Made by a program: the position numbers and the translations under genes
NCBI GenBank assembly: GCA_016710645.1
Contig: JADJVI010000004.1
Span: 1-64,000, forward strand
Direction of reading: 5' to 3'
Source of the DNA: Actinomycetales bacterium
GTDB lineage: Bacteria; Actinomycetota; Actinomycetes; Actinomycetales; Dermatophilaceae
DNA: 64,000 bases
In this document: piece by piece, positions 18,054 to 27,980 of the stretch
Numbering within the stretch: position 1 is the first letter of the stretch
How the letters are laid out: every line of letters begins with the position of its first letter
The notes under the pieces: model-generated
Database searches by the model: none
Seen by the model: the letters and a program-made list of their open reading frames with translations, nothing else
Told to the model about the DNA's origin: nothing

Positions 18054-18500
18054 TCAGGCCGGGACGACCTCGAACGCGACCTTGGCCTGCACCTCGGGGT
18101 GCAAGCGGACCAGCGCCGAGTACTCACCGACGGTCTTGATGTGGCCGGGGACCTCGATCTTGCGACGGTCGAGCTCCGGGCCACCAGCGGCCTTGACGGC
18201 GGCGGCGATGTCGCCACCGCTGACCGCGCCGAACAGGCGCCCGCCCTTGCCGGCCTTCGCGGCGACCTTGACGGACTTGCCCTCCAGGGCGGCCTTGACC
18301 GACTTGGCGTCGTCGAGCGACTTGATCTCGCGGGCCGCGCGGGCCTTGGTGATCGAGTCGACCTGCTTCTGGCCGCCGGCGGTCCACGCCGTGGCCAGCT
18401 TGCGGGGGAAGAGGTAGTTGCGGGCGTAACCGTCCTTGACGTCGACGACGTCACCGGCGGTGCCGAGACCGCTCACCTCGTGCGTGAGGATGACCTTCAT
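18054..18500 (-). CDS. rplI: 50S ribosomal protein L9
   Basis: This 148-residue protein is bL9, which binds 23S rRNA at the base of the L1 stalk. The N-terminal RNA-binding domain MKVILTHEVSGLGTAGDVVDVKDGYARNYLFP (shown in part: VKDGYARNYLFP is diagnostic) is followed by the long linking helix and the C-terminal domain ending KVAFEVVP. AGGAAGG stands 9 nt before ATG 18500. It is the last gene of the rpsF-ssb-rpsR-rplI operon, the usual order in actinobacteria. In many relatives dnaB follows; here a polysaccharide locus does. Confidence 0.97.
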   Translation of the reverse strand: MKVILTHEVSGLGTAGDVVDVKDGYARNYLFPRKLATAWTAGGQKQVDSITKARAAREIKSLDDAKSVKAALEGKSVKVAAKAGKGGRLFGAVSGGDIAAAVKAAGGPELDRRKIEVPGHIKTVGEYSALVRLHPEVQAKVAFEVVPA

Positions 18501-18535
18501 CTCCAGTGCCTTCCTACGAAAGAGGGGTATGCCGG

Positions 18536-18772
18536 TCAGCGCGCCGACGACGAGTACGGCAACAGGGCCATCTCGCGGGCGTTCTTGACGGCGTTGGCGA
18601 TGAGGCGCTGCTCCTGGACCGACACGCCGGTCACCCGACGAGCGCGGATCTTGCCGCGGTCGGAGATGAACTTGCGCAGCAGGTTGGCGTCCTTGTAGTC
18701 GATGTTCTCGACCTTGGCCATCTTCAGCGGGTTGGCCTTCTTCTTCGGCTTCCGCGGCGGGGGCTTGGGCAT
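18536..18772 (-). CDS. rpsR: 30S ribosomal protein S18
   Basis: This 78-residue protein is bS18, a partner of S6 on the platform of the small subunit. The conserved core IDYKDANLLRKFISDRGKI and the C-terminal RRVTGVSVQEQRLIANAVKNAR are intact. It has no cysteine, so it is the zinc-free form; a zinc-binding S18 paralogue may exist elsewhere under Zur control, as is common in actinobacteria (inference). AGGAG stands 11 nt upstream of ATG 18772. Spacing to rplI is 35 nt. Confidence 0.97.
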   Translation of the reverse strand: MPKPPPRKPKKKANPLKMAKVENIDYKDANLLRKFISDRGKIRARRVTGVSVQEQRLIANAVKNAREMALLPYSSSAR

Positions 18773-18843
18773 GTCGTGTGTCTCCTAAAGGTCAAAACTT
18801 TGTCGTGAAGTGTGGTGCCGTTGATCAGCGTCGAGCGAGCGGA

Positions 18844-19455
18844 TCAGAACGGCGGCTCGTCGTAGGACGGCGCTCCGCCGCCCCACCCACCCTGGGTGGG
18901 ACCACCCTGCGGGGCCCCGCCGTAGCCACCCTGACCACCCTGGCCGCCCATGCCACCGGGCTGGCCGTAGCCACCCTGCGGCGCGTGGCCACCACCGGCG
19001 GGACCGGTCGCCCACGGGTCGGACTCCTGCCCGGCATACCCGCCGGTCTGTCCGCCCTGGCCGCCGAAACCGCCGCCGGAGCCCTGACCACGCTGGGTGC
19101 GCGCGACCTTGGCCGTGGCGTACCGCAGCGAGGGGCCGACCTCGTCGACCTCCATCTCGATGACGGTGCGCTTCTCGCCTTCCTTGGTCTCATACGACCG
19201 GCTCTTGAGTCGGCCGGTGACGATGACCCGGGTGCCGCGCTGCAGCGACTCGGCGACATTCTCGGCCGCGTCCCGCCACACCGAGCAGCGCATGAACAGG
19301 GTTTCCCCGTCCTTCCACTCGTTGCTCTGGCGGTCGAACGCACGCGGCGTCGAGGCGACGGTGAAGTTGGCCACGGCCGCCCCGGACGGGGTGAACCGCA
19401 GCTCGGGGTCGCCGGTGACGTTCCCGACGATGGTGATGACGGTGTCGCCAGCCAT
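18844..19455 (-). CDS. ssb: Single-stranded DNA-binding protein
   Basis: This 203-residue SSB coats single-stranded DNA in replication and repair. The OB fold occupies residues 1 to about 115 (DTVITIVGNVTGDPELRFTP; FTVASTPRAFDRQSNEWKDG; RVIVTGRLKSRSYE). A Gly/Gln/Tyr-rich flexible tail follows, ending in the acidic partner-binding tip YDEPPF. The position between rpsF and rpsR is the standard one. GAGAGGT precedes ATG 19455. Length is typical for high-GC actinobacteria. Confidence 0.97.
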   Translation of the reverse strand: MAGDTVITIVGNVTGDPELRFTPSGAAVANFTVASTPRAFDRQSNEWKDGETLFMRCSVWRDAAENVAESLQRGTRVIVTGRLKSRSYETKEGEKRTVIEMEVDEVGPSLRYATAKVARTQRGQGSGGGFGGQGGQTGGYAGQESDPWATGPAGGGHAPQGGYGQPGGMGGQGGQGGYGGAPQGGPTQGGWGGGAPSYDEPPF

Positions 19456-19530
19456 GCGTGGACCTCTCGTTTCCTCAGCCGGTGCGTTCTCGGTGATCCG
19501 GTGGTGCTAGGTGATCGGGTGGTGCGATGC

Positions 19531-19818
19531 TCAGGCGCCGGGGCGCAGGAGCTTGGTGCGCAGGACCGACTCGTTGAGGTTGAGCTGACGGTCCAACTCG
19601 AGCGCGGTGGCCGGCTCGGCGCTCATGCGCACGACGGCGTAGATGCCTTCGGACTTCTTCTTGATGTCGTAGGCCAGGCGACGACGGCCCCAGATGTCGA
19701 CGTTGTCGACGGAGCCTCCGTCCTTCTTCACAACCGACAGCAACTTGTCGAGCGAGGGCGCGACGGTGCGGTCGTCAAGCTCGGGGTCGAGGATGACCAT
19801 GAGTTCGTACTGACGCAT
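19531..19818 (-). CDS. rpsF: 30S ribosomal protein S6
   Basis: This 95-residue protein is bS6: MRQYELMVILDPELDDRTV starts the fold, DIWGRRRLAYDIKKKSEGIY is the conserved second half, and the end lacks the long acidic tail seen in some bacteria. ATG 19818 is chosen because AGGAGGT stands 10 nt before it; the in-frame extension to 20010 is not protein-like. It is the first gene of the operon, so the main promoter should lie in 19819-20000. S6 and S18 form a complex that often binds its own leader RNA, but I did not find that structure here. Confidence 0.97.
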   Translation of the reverse strand: MRQYELMVILDPELDDRTVAPSLDKLLSVVKKDGGSVDNVDIWGRRRLAYDIKKKSEGIYAVVRMSAEPATALELDRQLNLNESVLRTKLLRPGA

Positions 19819-20061
19819 GCGGTGACCCACCTCCTTTGGTCTTCGGCGGTCACGGTCTTTCCGTGACAGGAGGGTGTGCATGTGTCTGCCTGCCGACACT
19901 CTGCCCGATCCGGGACACCCGGTAGGCGGGTTATCCACAGGTGGTGCGGCTTTGGGACCGCGCCGACGATCGGCGGTATGCCGGAGGCGAACCGTCCAAG
20001 GGTACGGCACCGGAGCACGGCATACCGAATCGCTTGCCGCTTCCTGCGCGACAGGCTGCGA
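19819..20061. promoter_or_regulatory. rpsF upstream region with an inverted motif pair
   Basis: This 243-bp gene-free stretch should contain the ribosomal operon promoter. At 19974-19983 and 20018-20027 lie CGGTATGCCG and its exact complement, a 10-bp stem with a 34-nt loop. It could end transcription of the truncated membrane gene (stop at 20062) coming from the right. I do not see a confident -10/-35. Confidence 0.5.
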
Positions 20062-20481
20062 CTACTTGCTCAGCCACCGGCAGGTGAGGTGTGCCGACCA
20101 CGGCTGGGCCACCCCGACTGGGGTGACTCGCACGGTCGGATCCTGGCCTGTCGCTGAGCACATCGCTCGGGCGTCGGACACGGTGGCCGGCCAGGATGGG
20201 CCCTCGGTGTTCCAGGTGTCACCGCGGAAATCGGCGACGACGCCCAGGAAGACTGACCCGGCGAGCAGGACTGCGGCCGCGCCCATCCAGCGGATCGTCC
20301 TGCGCCTCTCCCAGCAGCGTGCTGCCACGATGACCACCACTGGAAACCACAGGAATCCCGAGACGGTCGAGTATCGGGCCGAATCCGCGACCGTCCACCA
20401 GTTGCCGAGCGACAGCAGCGAGAGGTCCGCGAACGCAAGCGCCGCCATGAGGAAGGCCACCGACGCGGCCCCCAGCACCAC
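20062..20481 (-). pseudogene. C-terminal remnant of a multi-pass membrane protein
   Basis: The reading frame gives a C-terminal piece of about 139 residues with at least three membrane segments (VAFLMAALAFADLSLLSLG; FLWFPVVVIVAA; WMGAAAVLLAGSVFLGVVAD) followed by an extracytoplasmic tail with two cysteines. There is no ribosome site before the first methionine and the protein-like sequence continues right up to about 20500, where it meets the methyltransferase stump. The 5' part has been lost. The family is not recognised; large membrane proteins of polysaccharide loci often end this way. Confidence 0.55.
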
Positions 20482-20487
20482 GACGAG

Positions 20488-20859
20488 GTGGCCTTCGTCC
20501 CGTGTCAGGCCGACCCGTGGTCCGCGCTCAGGTCGGCTCGGGAACGGCTTTCCCCTCGTGGGCGGGTCCTCGCGAGTATCCCCAATATGAGGTTTGCCCC
20601 GGTGCTGTGGGGGCTACTGCGCGGTCGATGGGACTACGCCGACGACGGTGTGCTCGACCGCACCCACCTGCGCTTCTTCACGCGGTCAAGCATCGAATCG
20701 CTGTTCATCGACACCGGCTACGTGGTGGAACGCTGCGAGGGCATCAACAACGTGGTGCGGGTCTACCCGGACCGCTTCTCGGGGCACTTGCGCAAGCTGC
20801 GGCACCTGCTGGGGGACACCCAGTGGACGCAGTATGCCGTCGTCGCTCGGTCAGGTTGA
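20488..20859 (+). pseudogene. N-terminally truncated SAM methyltransferase
   Basis: From DPWSALRSARERL (20509) onward the frame matches the C-terminal half of the intact methyltransferase at 10220-10879: ASIPNMRFAPVLWGLLRGRW, DYADDGVLDRTHLRFF, and RKLRHLLGDTQWTQY correspond block by block to LACLPNVQYAPVVWELIRGRW, DYTDTGILDRTHVRFF and RKLRHLLGSAQWIQF. The SAM-binding motif I and the aspartate-rich motifs are gone, so it cannot be active. The break coincides with the broken end of the divergent membrane gene. It overlaps the next minus-strand remnant by 9 nt. Confidence 0.85.
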
Positions 20860-21472
20860 CCTGCCCCACCGTTGGCGTAGGCCAGCGACAGCGGCTGGCA
20901 CCCTGAACCGGCGCAGGTACGGGTTATCCCCCGCCCACTGCTGCTCATAGAGGCGGGCATCCTCGGCCGCTTGCCCGCTGAATTCGCCACGCGACGACGA
21001 CGTGCTCATCTCAGTCACAATGGGCACACCGTAGAGGTGATAGTTGCGGTGCCGTTGGCGATTAAAGACGTAGTCGTCGCCGTAGATGATCTTGAGATCC
21101 TCGGGGATGACGACCCACCGTTCGCGTTCGAAGAGCATCGCGCTGCCGAACCCCCAGGTGCGTGCGTAGGTGGGGACCAGGCGCGGTGGGCCGACCGGAG
21201 GCTGGCCAGTGCCGTCGATGTAGCAGGTCGGGTGCGGCCCGATCAGTCCCATGCCGGGCCGCGCCAGTGACAAGACGGTGCCGAGGAAGGTCGGCTCGAT
21301 GCTGATGTCGTCGTTGCTCACGAACACGTAGCGGCCGGTGGCGACACTGACCCCGAGATTCCAGGCGGGGTTCACGAAGATGTTCTCGGGTTGATCCAGG
21401 ACGCGCAGTTTCGGGTGCGCGAAGGCGACCCCTCGGGCCGAATTGTTGACGAGGACCACTTCACGCACCAGG
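20851..21472 (-). pseudogene. GT2 glycosyltransferase, 3' part (split by IS30-family element)
   Basis: This piece of about 205 residues begins abruptly at the element edge with LVREVVLVNNSARG, the second strand of a GT2 fold, then FVNPAWNLGVSVATGRYVFVSNDDISI with the metal-site DD, and WGFGSAMLFERERW. The matching N terminus is at 22584-22679. Joining the two across the target duplication gives LLETFGRDP-LVREVVLVNN in frame. The gene was therefore intact before insertion. The fragment could be translated from an internal start but lacks the nucleotide-binding first strand. Confidence 0.88.
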
Positions 21473-22583
21473 GCGGTGTCAAGCCGTGGAAGCAACGGGT
21501 GGTAGTCCTTGGAGTAGGCGTTGGAAGGACTCGCGGGGGGTGAGGAAGCCGAGGGCTTGGCGGGGTCGTTCGTTGAGTTCTTCGGCGATGGCGGTCAGGT
21601 AGGGCTGGTGTGCCGGGATGGGTTCGCCTTTGGGGATGTACTCGCGGATCAGCCCGTTGGTGTTCTCGTTGCTGGGTCGCTGCCATGGGGAGTGGGGGTC
21701 GGCGAAGTAGACCTTCAGGTCGGTGGCCAGGGTGAGCGCGGCGTGTTGGGCCATCTCGCTGCCTTGGTCCCAGGTCAACGTTTTGCGCATCATCGCGGGG
21801 AGTTCGCGGCAGTGCTCGATGAGGGTGTCGGCCACGCCGGTCGAGTCTTTACCCTCGGGTAACGCCAGGATCGTGGTGAACCTGCTGGTGCGCTCCACCA
21901 GGGTGATTGCTGCGCTCGCGCCCTGCTTGCCGATGATCAGGTCGCCTTCCCAGTGCCCGGGGACTCGCCGGTCGGCCACGGCCGGGTCGCGCTCGTCAAT
22001 GGAGATCATGCCGACGATCGGGGCGCCTCGTTGACCAGCCCCTTTCCGGGGCCGGCGGCGGGTCTGTTTGCGGCGTAAGAAGATCCCGTGCCGGGCGAGG
22101 TCACCGCGGGGCATGGCGTAAATGAACTGGTAGATCGCCTCGTGAGAAGCGGTGTGGCCCTCGGCCGGTGGGGAGCCCTTCATGAGCCCCACGGTGGCCT
22201 CGCGGGCCTCCAGATGCAACCGCCCCGCGATCTGACGCGGAGTACGAGAGTGCTTCAGATCGGCCAACACCCGAGCCCTCAACGCCGGGACCACGGCGAC
22301 CTTCCGCGGCTGCGGACGGGAACGCCGACGCTGGGCTGCGACATCCGCGGTGACCATCCGATACCCGCGAGTCTTGGTGGAGTTCCGGGCCACCTCACGC
22401 GAGATGACCGACACGTCCCGATCGATCCCCGCCGCGATACGCCTCAACGCCCACCCAGCCTTCAGCCCGAGCGCGATCTCCACCCGATCCGCCGCGGTCA
22501 ACCTCCGCCGAGTCCCAGCCACCAGCAACCTCCCCAGACCAAGCCCCTTCACCAGGGCGTTGCTTGGACGCTATGACACCGCC
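21473..22583. mobile_element. IS30-family insertion sequence, complete
   Basis: About 1.11 kb with related termini: the left end GCGGTGTCAAGCCGTGG and the complement of the right end GCGGTGTCATAGCGTCC share the outer 10 bases, and AAGCAACG recurs a little further in on both sides. A 5-bp direct repeat CCAGG flanks it (21468-21472 and 22584-22588), although the exact boundary is ambiguous by a base or two. The single transposase gene is full length, so the element may still be active. It carries no copy of the GTATGCCG motif. Confidence 0.88.
21479..22552 (-). CDS. IS30-family transposase
   Basis: This 357-residue DDE transposase has the IS30 N-terminal helix-turn-helix (RLTAADRVEIALGLKAGWALRRIA and DVSVISREVARN, shown as separate blocks) and an integrase-like catalytic core: first aspartate in GHWEGDLIIGK, second in TWDQGSEMAQH, glutamate in NENTNGLIREYIPKG, and the family ending LNERPRQALGFLTPRE. 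All parts are intact. Its stop codon lies within the left inverted repeat, as is usual for compact elements. Confidence 0.95.
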   Translation of the reverse strand: MKGLGLGRLLVAGTRRRLTAADRVEIALGLKAGWALRRIAAGIDRDVSVISREVARNSTKTRGYRMVTADVAAQRRRSRPQPRKVAVVPALRARVLADLKHSRTPRQIAGRLHLEAREATVGLMKGSPPAEGHTASHEAIYQFIYAMPRGDLARHGIFLRRKQTRRRPRKGAGQRGAPIVGMISIDERDPAVADRRVPGHWEGDLIIGKQGASAAITLVERTSRFTTILALPEGKDSTGVADTLIEHCRELPAMMRKTLTWDQGSEMAQHAALTLATDLKVYFADPHSPWQRPSNENTNGLIREYIPKGEPIPAHQPYLTAIAEELNERPRQALGFLTPRESFQRLLQGLPPVASTA

Positions 22584-22679
22584 CAGGGGGTCCCGGCCGA
22601 AGGTCTCCAGCAGCGGAACCAATCGCGGCGACAGCTGCAGAGTGGGGATGACGACGCTGACCGCTCCTGCCGAGCTCAT
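22584..22679 (-). pseudogene. GT2 glycosyltransferase, 5' part
   Basis: ATG 22679 overlaps the upstream glycosyltransferase stop as ATGA. The piece encodes AVSVVIPTLQLSPRLVPLLETFGRDPL, the first strand and helix of a GT2 enzyme, then runs into the IS30-family element. The remainder is at 20851-21472. Confidence 0.88.
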
Positions 22680-23641
22680 CGCTTCAGCATCGCGGTGGCC
22701 TTGTCGCGCATCCGAATGCGGATCGTGTTGGGCGCCCGGCGCGCCTTGTCGGCCATCACCGCGCGGCGTTGAGCGCGCTGAGCTGCCAGCTTGTCGGCAT
22801 CCGGGATACGGCGCCCGTCCACGACCGCCTCGATGGCTTCCAGCAGCCGCGCGGCATACTCCTCGTGGCTCCAGATCGGGCAGTCGAGCAGAGATGCAAG
22901 CTTGGGATTGTCGTCGGCGATCTCGATCTCGCAGCCACACGCGCGGCCCTCAAGGACCGCTCGTTCGCCGCCACCTTGCAGTTCACAGGGGACGAAGACA
23001 CCCCGGGCGTCGTTGTAGATCGCCGCGAGTTCCTCGTGGGTGCGCTGGTCGAGCACCTCGACCCCGTCGTCGCGCAGCGCCTGCTCGATCTCCGGGCGAT
23101 GCACCCCGAGGTCGCCGATCGCCAAGCGCCGCCCAGCTCTGCCGATGAGTCGTTCCGGTCGCTTGAAGGGAGCGAGTCGACCGACGAAGACCCAGTCAAA
23201 GGTGCGTTCGACCATTGGTCGGCCGCGATCGTGCATCACCCTGGTGTCCACGCCGAAGGCCTGCACGGCATACGGGTGCTCGGTGACGAACTGGGCGTAC
23301 CACGGTGTTTCGTAGAAGAGGACGTCGAAGCGCAGCATGCGTTTGCGGGGTGGCGGCGGGGTTGACCCGGCGATGAGCAGCCCCACAGGGGTGGCGTGGC
23401 CACGGAGAGCCCGATCCCCAGACTGAGCCGGCAGCCATAACCAATCGCTGCGTACCAGAACGAAATCGGCGTCGGGGATCTGCGCCTCGCGCTCCTTCCA
23501 GCCTTCCGCGTAGGGGTGCACGTTGAGCCACCGCACGTCATGACGTTGGGCGACAATCTCCATCGCTGCGGTGAAGCCGTCGTCAGCCTTGCCATAGGCC
23601 GACGAAGTCGGCGGCACGGCATGAGCGACATTGATGAGCAT
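22676..23641 (-). CDS. GT-B (GT1/GT4-like) glycosyltransferase
   Basis: This 321-residue protein begins MLINVAHAVPP at ATG 23641 and has WLNVHPYAEGW, FDVLFYETPWYAQF, then a donor domain with FDWVFVGRLAPFKRPERLIG, EVLDQRTHEELAAIYNDARGVFVPCELQGGGERAVLEGRACG (joined blocks), where PCELQGGGERAVLEG is the family-typical donor contact. It was the first gene of a two-gene unit with the GT2 gene now split by the IS. The in-frame extension to 24121 is antisense to the divergent GT2 gene and is discarded. Confidence 0.8.
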   Translation of the reverse strand: MLINVAHAVPPTSSAYGKADDGFTAAMEIVAQRHDVRWLNVHPYAEGWKEREAQIPDADFVLVRSDWLWLPAQSGDRALRGHATPVGLLIAGSTPPPPRKRMLRFDVLFYETPWYAQFVTEHPYAVQAFGVDTRVMHDRGRPMVERTFDWVFVGRLAPFKRPERLIGRAGRRLAIGDLGVHRPEIEQALRDDGVEVLDQRTHEELAAIYNDARGVFVPCELQGGGERAVLEGRACGCEIEIADDNPKLASLLDCPIWSHEEYAARLLEAIEAVVDGRRIPDADKLAAQRAQRRAVMADKARRAPNTIRIRMRDKATAMLKR

Positions 23642-23749
23642 GGCGGCTCCCAGGCTGGCGTGACCAGGACATACTAGGACAGACAGTCGAGCACAGATCG
23701 TCCGCGGGGTCGGGCGAGTACCCAACATTCCGCAGCGGAGGAGCCTCAG

Positions 23750-24589
23750 GTGGAGAACCGTGTCGGAATCGTCATTCCGGTGTATAACACCGGAGACCCG
23801 CTCGCTGAGGCAGCTGATAGTGCATTGCAGAGCCTCGGGTCGCATCGCAACGTGGTGATTGTCGACGATGGATCGACCGACAAACGAACCAAACAAATTC
23901 TCATCGCCCTCGAACGCGGTGGATTCCGTGTCGTCAGGTTGCGCCACCGGGGTGTCGGGGCCGCACGCAACGCGGGGCTCGCTGTGATGGACGTGCCGTA
24001 TGCCTGCGGACTGGATAGCGACGACATCATCACCCCAGACGCCCCCCGGATCGCGGCCGACATCCTCGACGCCCGAGCTGAGGTGGAATTGGTCACCGGA
24101 TCGGGGATCGAATTCACGCATGATGGCGTCTACTCAGACCCCATCCCACCCCCGAACCCCAGTCGAATCAGCATGCGCAGAGGTTCGGTCATCGCCAATC
24201 CGTCGATGTTCCGGCTCGCGTCCTTTCGGGCGTGTGGTGGCTACCCCGAGGGCTTGTCGGTCGGCGAGGACTGGGTGCTCTGGATGCGACTGCTCAAAGA
24301 CGGCGGTGAGGTGGCGGTGTCAGAGGCCACGTTCCTCCTGCGAAGGCTTCACCCCGGCCAGACAACTCGAAGCCATATCGATCCGCGCGACCGGGCTGAG
24401 GCTTGGAACATTGTGAGCCGCGAGAACTCTGACCTCGTGCTGGCCTATCCAGATGAAGTCATCGAGGACTTGACCAGGCTTAGGGCGCAGCTTGCCGCAT
24501 ATCAACACGCTTACCGTTATGCCGACCTAGCGAAGAGAGCCGTCAAAGCCTCTTTGGGACGGCTACGTCGAAACCCACGTCAATACTAG
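23750..24589 (+). CDS. GT2-family glycosyltransferase
   Basis: This 279-residue enzyme begins RVGIVIPVYNTGDPLAEAAD, then VVIVDDGSTDKRT, VGAARNAGLAV and the metal site CGLDSDDIITPD, with GGYPEGLSVGEDWVLWMRL as the acceptor-side signature: a complete GT-A core. The start is GTG 23750 with CGGAGGAG about 8 nt upstream. Base composition is lower in GC than the flanking core genes, in line with the next gene, and it has no exact GTATGCCG copy (one near match at about 23999). It is divergent from 23641 across 108 bp. Confidence 0.88.
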   Translation: MENRVGIVIPVYNTGDPLAEAADSALQSLGSHRNVVIVDDGSTDKRTKQILIALERGGFRVVRLRHRGVGAARNAGLAVMDVPYACGLDSDDIITPDAPRIAADILDARAEVELVTGSGIEFTHDGVYSDPIPPPNPSRISMRRGSVIANPSMFRLASFRACGGYPEGLSVGEDWVLWMRLLKDGGEVAVSEATFLLRRLHPGQTTRSHIDPRDRAEAWNIVSRENSDLVLAYPDEVIEDLTRLRAQLAAYQHAYRYADLAKRAVKASLGRLRRNPRQY

Positions 24590-24628
24590 ATCTGGTGAAG
24601 AAGCACCCGGGTCTCACAAGGAGCTAAT

Positions 24629-26525
<1,897 letters not shown>

Positions 26526-26545
26526 GGGATGTTCTTGAAGTCCCT

Positions 26546-27925
26546 CTACACCAACTTCACCAGGAGGGCATCGGGGGCTGCCGATACGGGACCGGCCAGC
26601 AGGTCGGTTTCCTCGGGCGCCGGGTCCTCCGGGTCCGCTGACCGGCGCCGCCAGGCCATCCGCCACACGGCCACGGCCAGCCAGATGACGGCAGCCACTC
26701 GGGCCAACAGGGTCACGAGGTACCACCCCGAGGGCAGGCCACGTTCCGGCATCGACACTCCGGCGAGGTAGAGCCACACCGCACCGAAGTGCAGCGCCTC
26801 AGCTCCGGCCCACCACAGGTGGTCCCGCCAGCGCAGACCAACGAGCGCGACGAATGGCACGAGCCAGAGTGACGCCTGCACCGGGAACGCCTTGCCCGTC
26901 ACCAGCACGATGGCGAGCATGACGAGGGAAATCTCGGCCACCCCGGGGCGACGAGGAGCACCCAGCGCCAGAAAGGCCCCCGCCGCGATGGCCACCACCC
27001 AGCCAAACGCGGCCAACGCGGTCACCGCCACGGTCGGCAGTGGCGAGCCGGCCAATTGCGGCGCCACCCAAGGGGATCCGAAACCCGCCGACGCCTGGAA
27101 CCACCCGACATAGGACTGCACCGCACCGGTCGGATTCCGCCACGCCACGAGGCCAAAGACCAACCCGAAAGTCACCAGCGCCGAGCCGACCACCACCCGA
27201 GCATCTGCCCAACGCCCGGCCCGCACCGCCACGAAACAGATGGCGATCAGCACGAGCACGGGATAGTGCACCGTCGAGATCGCCAGCCCGAGCCACACCC
27301 CTGCCCAGCGCAATCGGCCCTTCGACCACCCGCACAGCGCCGCTGCGGTGAAGGCCACCCCCACCAGATCCGGTGCCACCAGGGCGGCGAGCGCCACCAC
27401 CGGCGACAGCGCAAGATGACTGGCGCGCAACGGCATACGGTCAAGCGCCGCAGCCGTCCACCACACCGTGAGCGCAAGACACAGCGCGAGCAACAGGGCC
27501 CATAACCCGAAGAACTGCCGCTCGCGGGTCTCCGGGGTTCCGTCGGGGATGACCCCTCCGGTCAGCGCGGACAATATCGCCAACAGCGGCGGCTGCTCGG
27601 GCGTGGGCGCATCAGGCCCCCCGGCGAGGAAGGCTCCGAGCCCCGCCCCGAGATTGGAGTTGCCGAAGGTCGCCGGCAGGTCCGAGAAGCACATGTGGAA
27701 GAACTGATCCGGCGAGCGCCAGCCCCCGTCGATGCAGTACCCGCGCAACCAGACGCTCAGCGCCATCGGCACGGTCGACACCGCGATGAGCAACGCCGCC
27801 GCGTGCCGCCACCCGCGGGCCAGCGGCACGGCATACCGGCCGAGCGGTCCCCCGATCACCCGGGATGCCGAGCGCGCGACGGGATCCTCCCGGGAGGGCA
27901 CGACGATGCGGTCGGATGACGTCAC
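26546..27925 (-). CDS. GT87/GT-C-like membrane mannosyltransferase
   Basis: This 459-residue integral membrane protein has 10 or more hydrophobic segments (for example LLALCLALTVWWTAAAL; LSPVVALAALVAPDLVGVAFTAAAL shown in part; VLVLIAICFVAV; LVTFGLVFGLVAW) and an early periplasmic loop with cysteines near GYCIDGGW. It matches the position and style of Rv0051 of M. tuberculosis, next to ponA1, a GT-C polyprenol-phosphate-mannose-type transferase. The start GTG 27925 lies 55 nt after the ponA stop on the same strand, so the two are probably cotranscribed. It converges on the interrupted GtrII-like gene. Confidence 0.75.
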   Translation of the reverse strand: MTSSDRIVVPSREDPVARSASRVIGGPLGRYAVPLARGWRHAAALLIAVSTVPMALSVWLRGYCIDGGWRSPDQFFHMCFSDLPATFGNSNLGAGLGAFLAGGPDAPTPEQPPLLAILSALTGGVIPDGTPETRERQFFGLWALLLALCLALTVWWTAAALDRMPLRASHLALSPVVALAALVAPDLVGVAFTAAALCGWSKGRLRWAGVWLGLAISTVHYPVLVLIAICFVAVRAGRWADARVVVGSALVTFGLVFGLVAWRNPTGAVQSYVGWFQASAGFGSPWVAPQLAGSPLPTVAVTALAAFGWVVAIAAGAFLALGAPRRPGVAEISLVMLAIVLVTGKAFPVQASLWLVPFVALVGLRWRDHLWWAGAEALHFGAVWLYLAGVSMPERGLPSGWYLVTLLARVAAVIWLAVAVWRMAWRRRSADPEDPAPEETDLLAGPVSAAPDALLVKLV

Positions 27926-27980
27926 GAGCGACAGGGTATGCCGGGCAGCTGGGTTCAGGAGGCGACGGGCCGCCCGGTCG

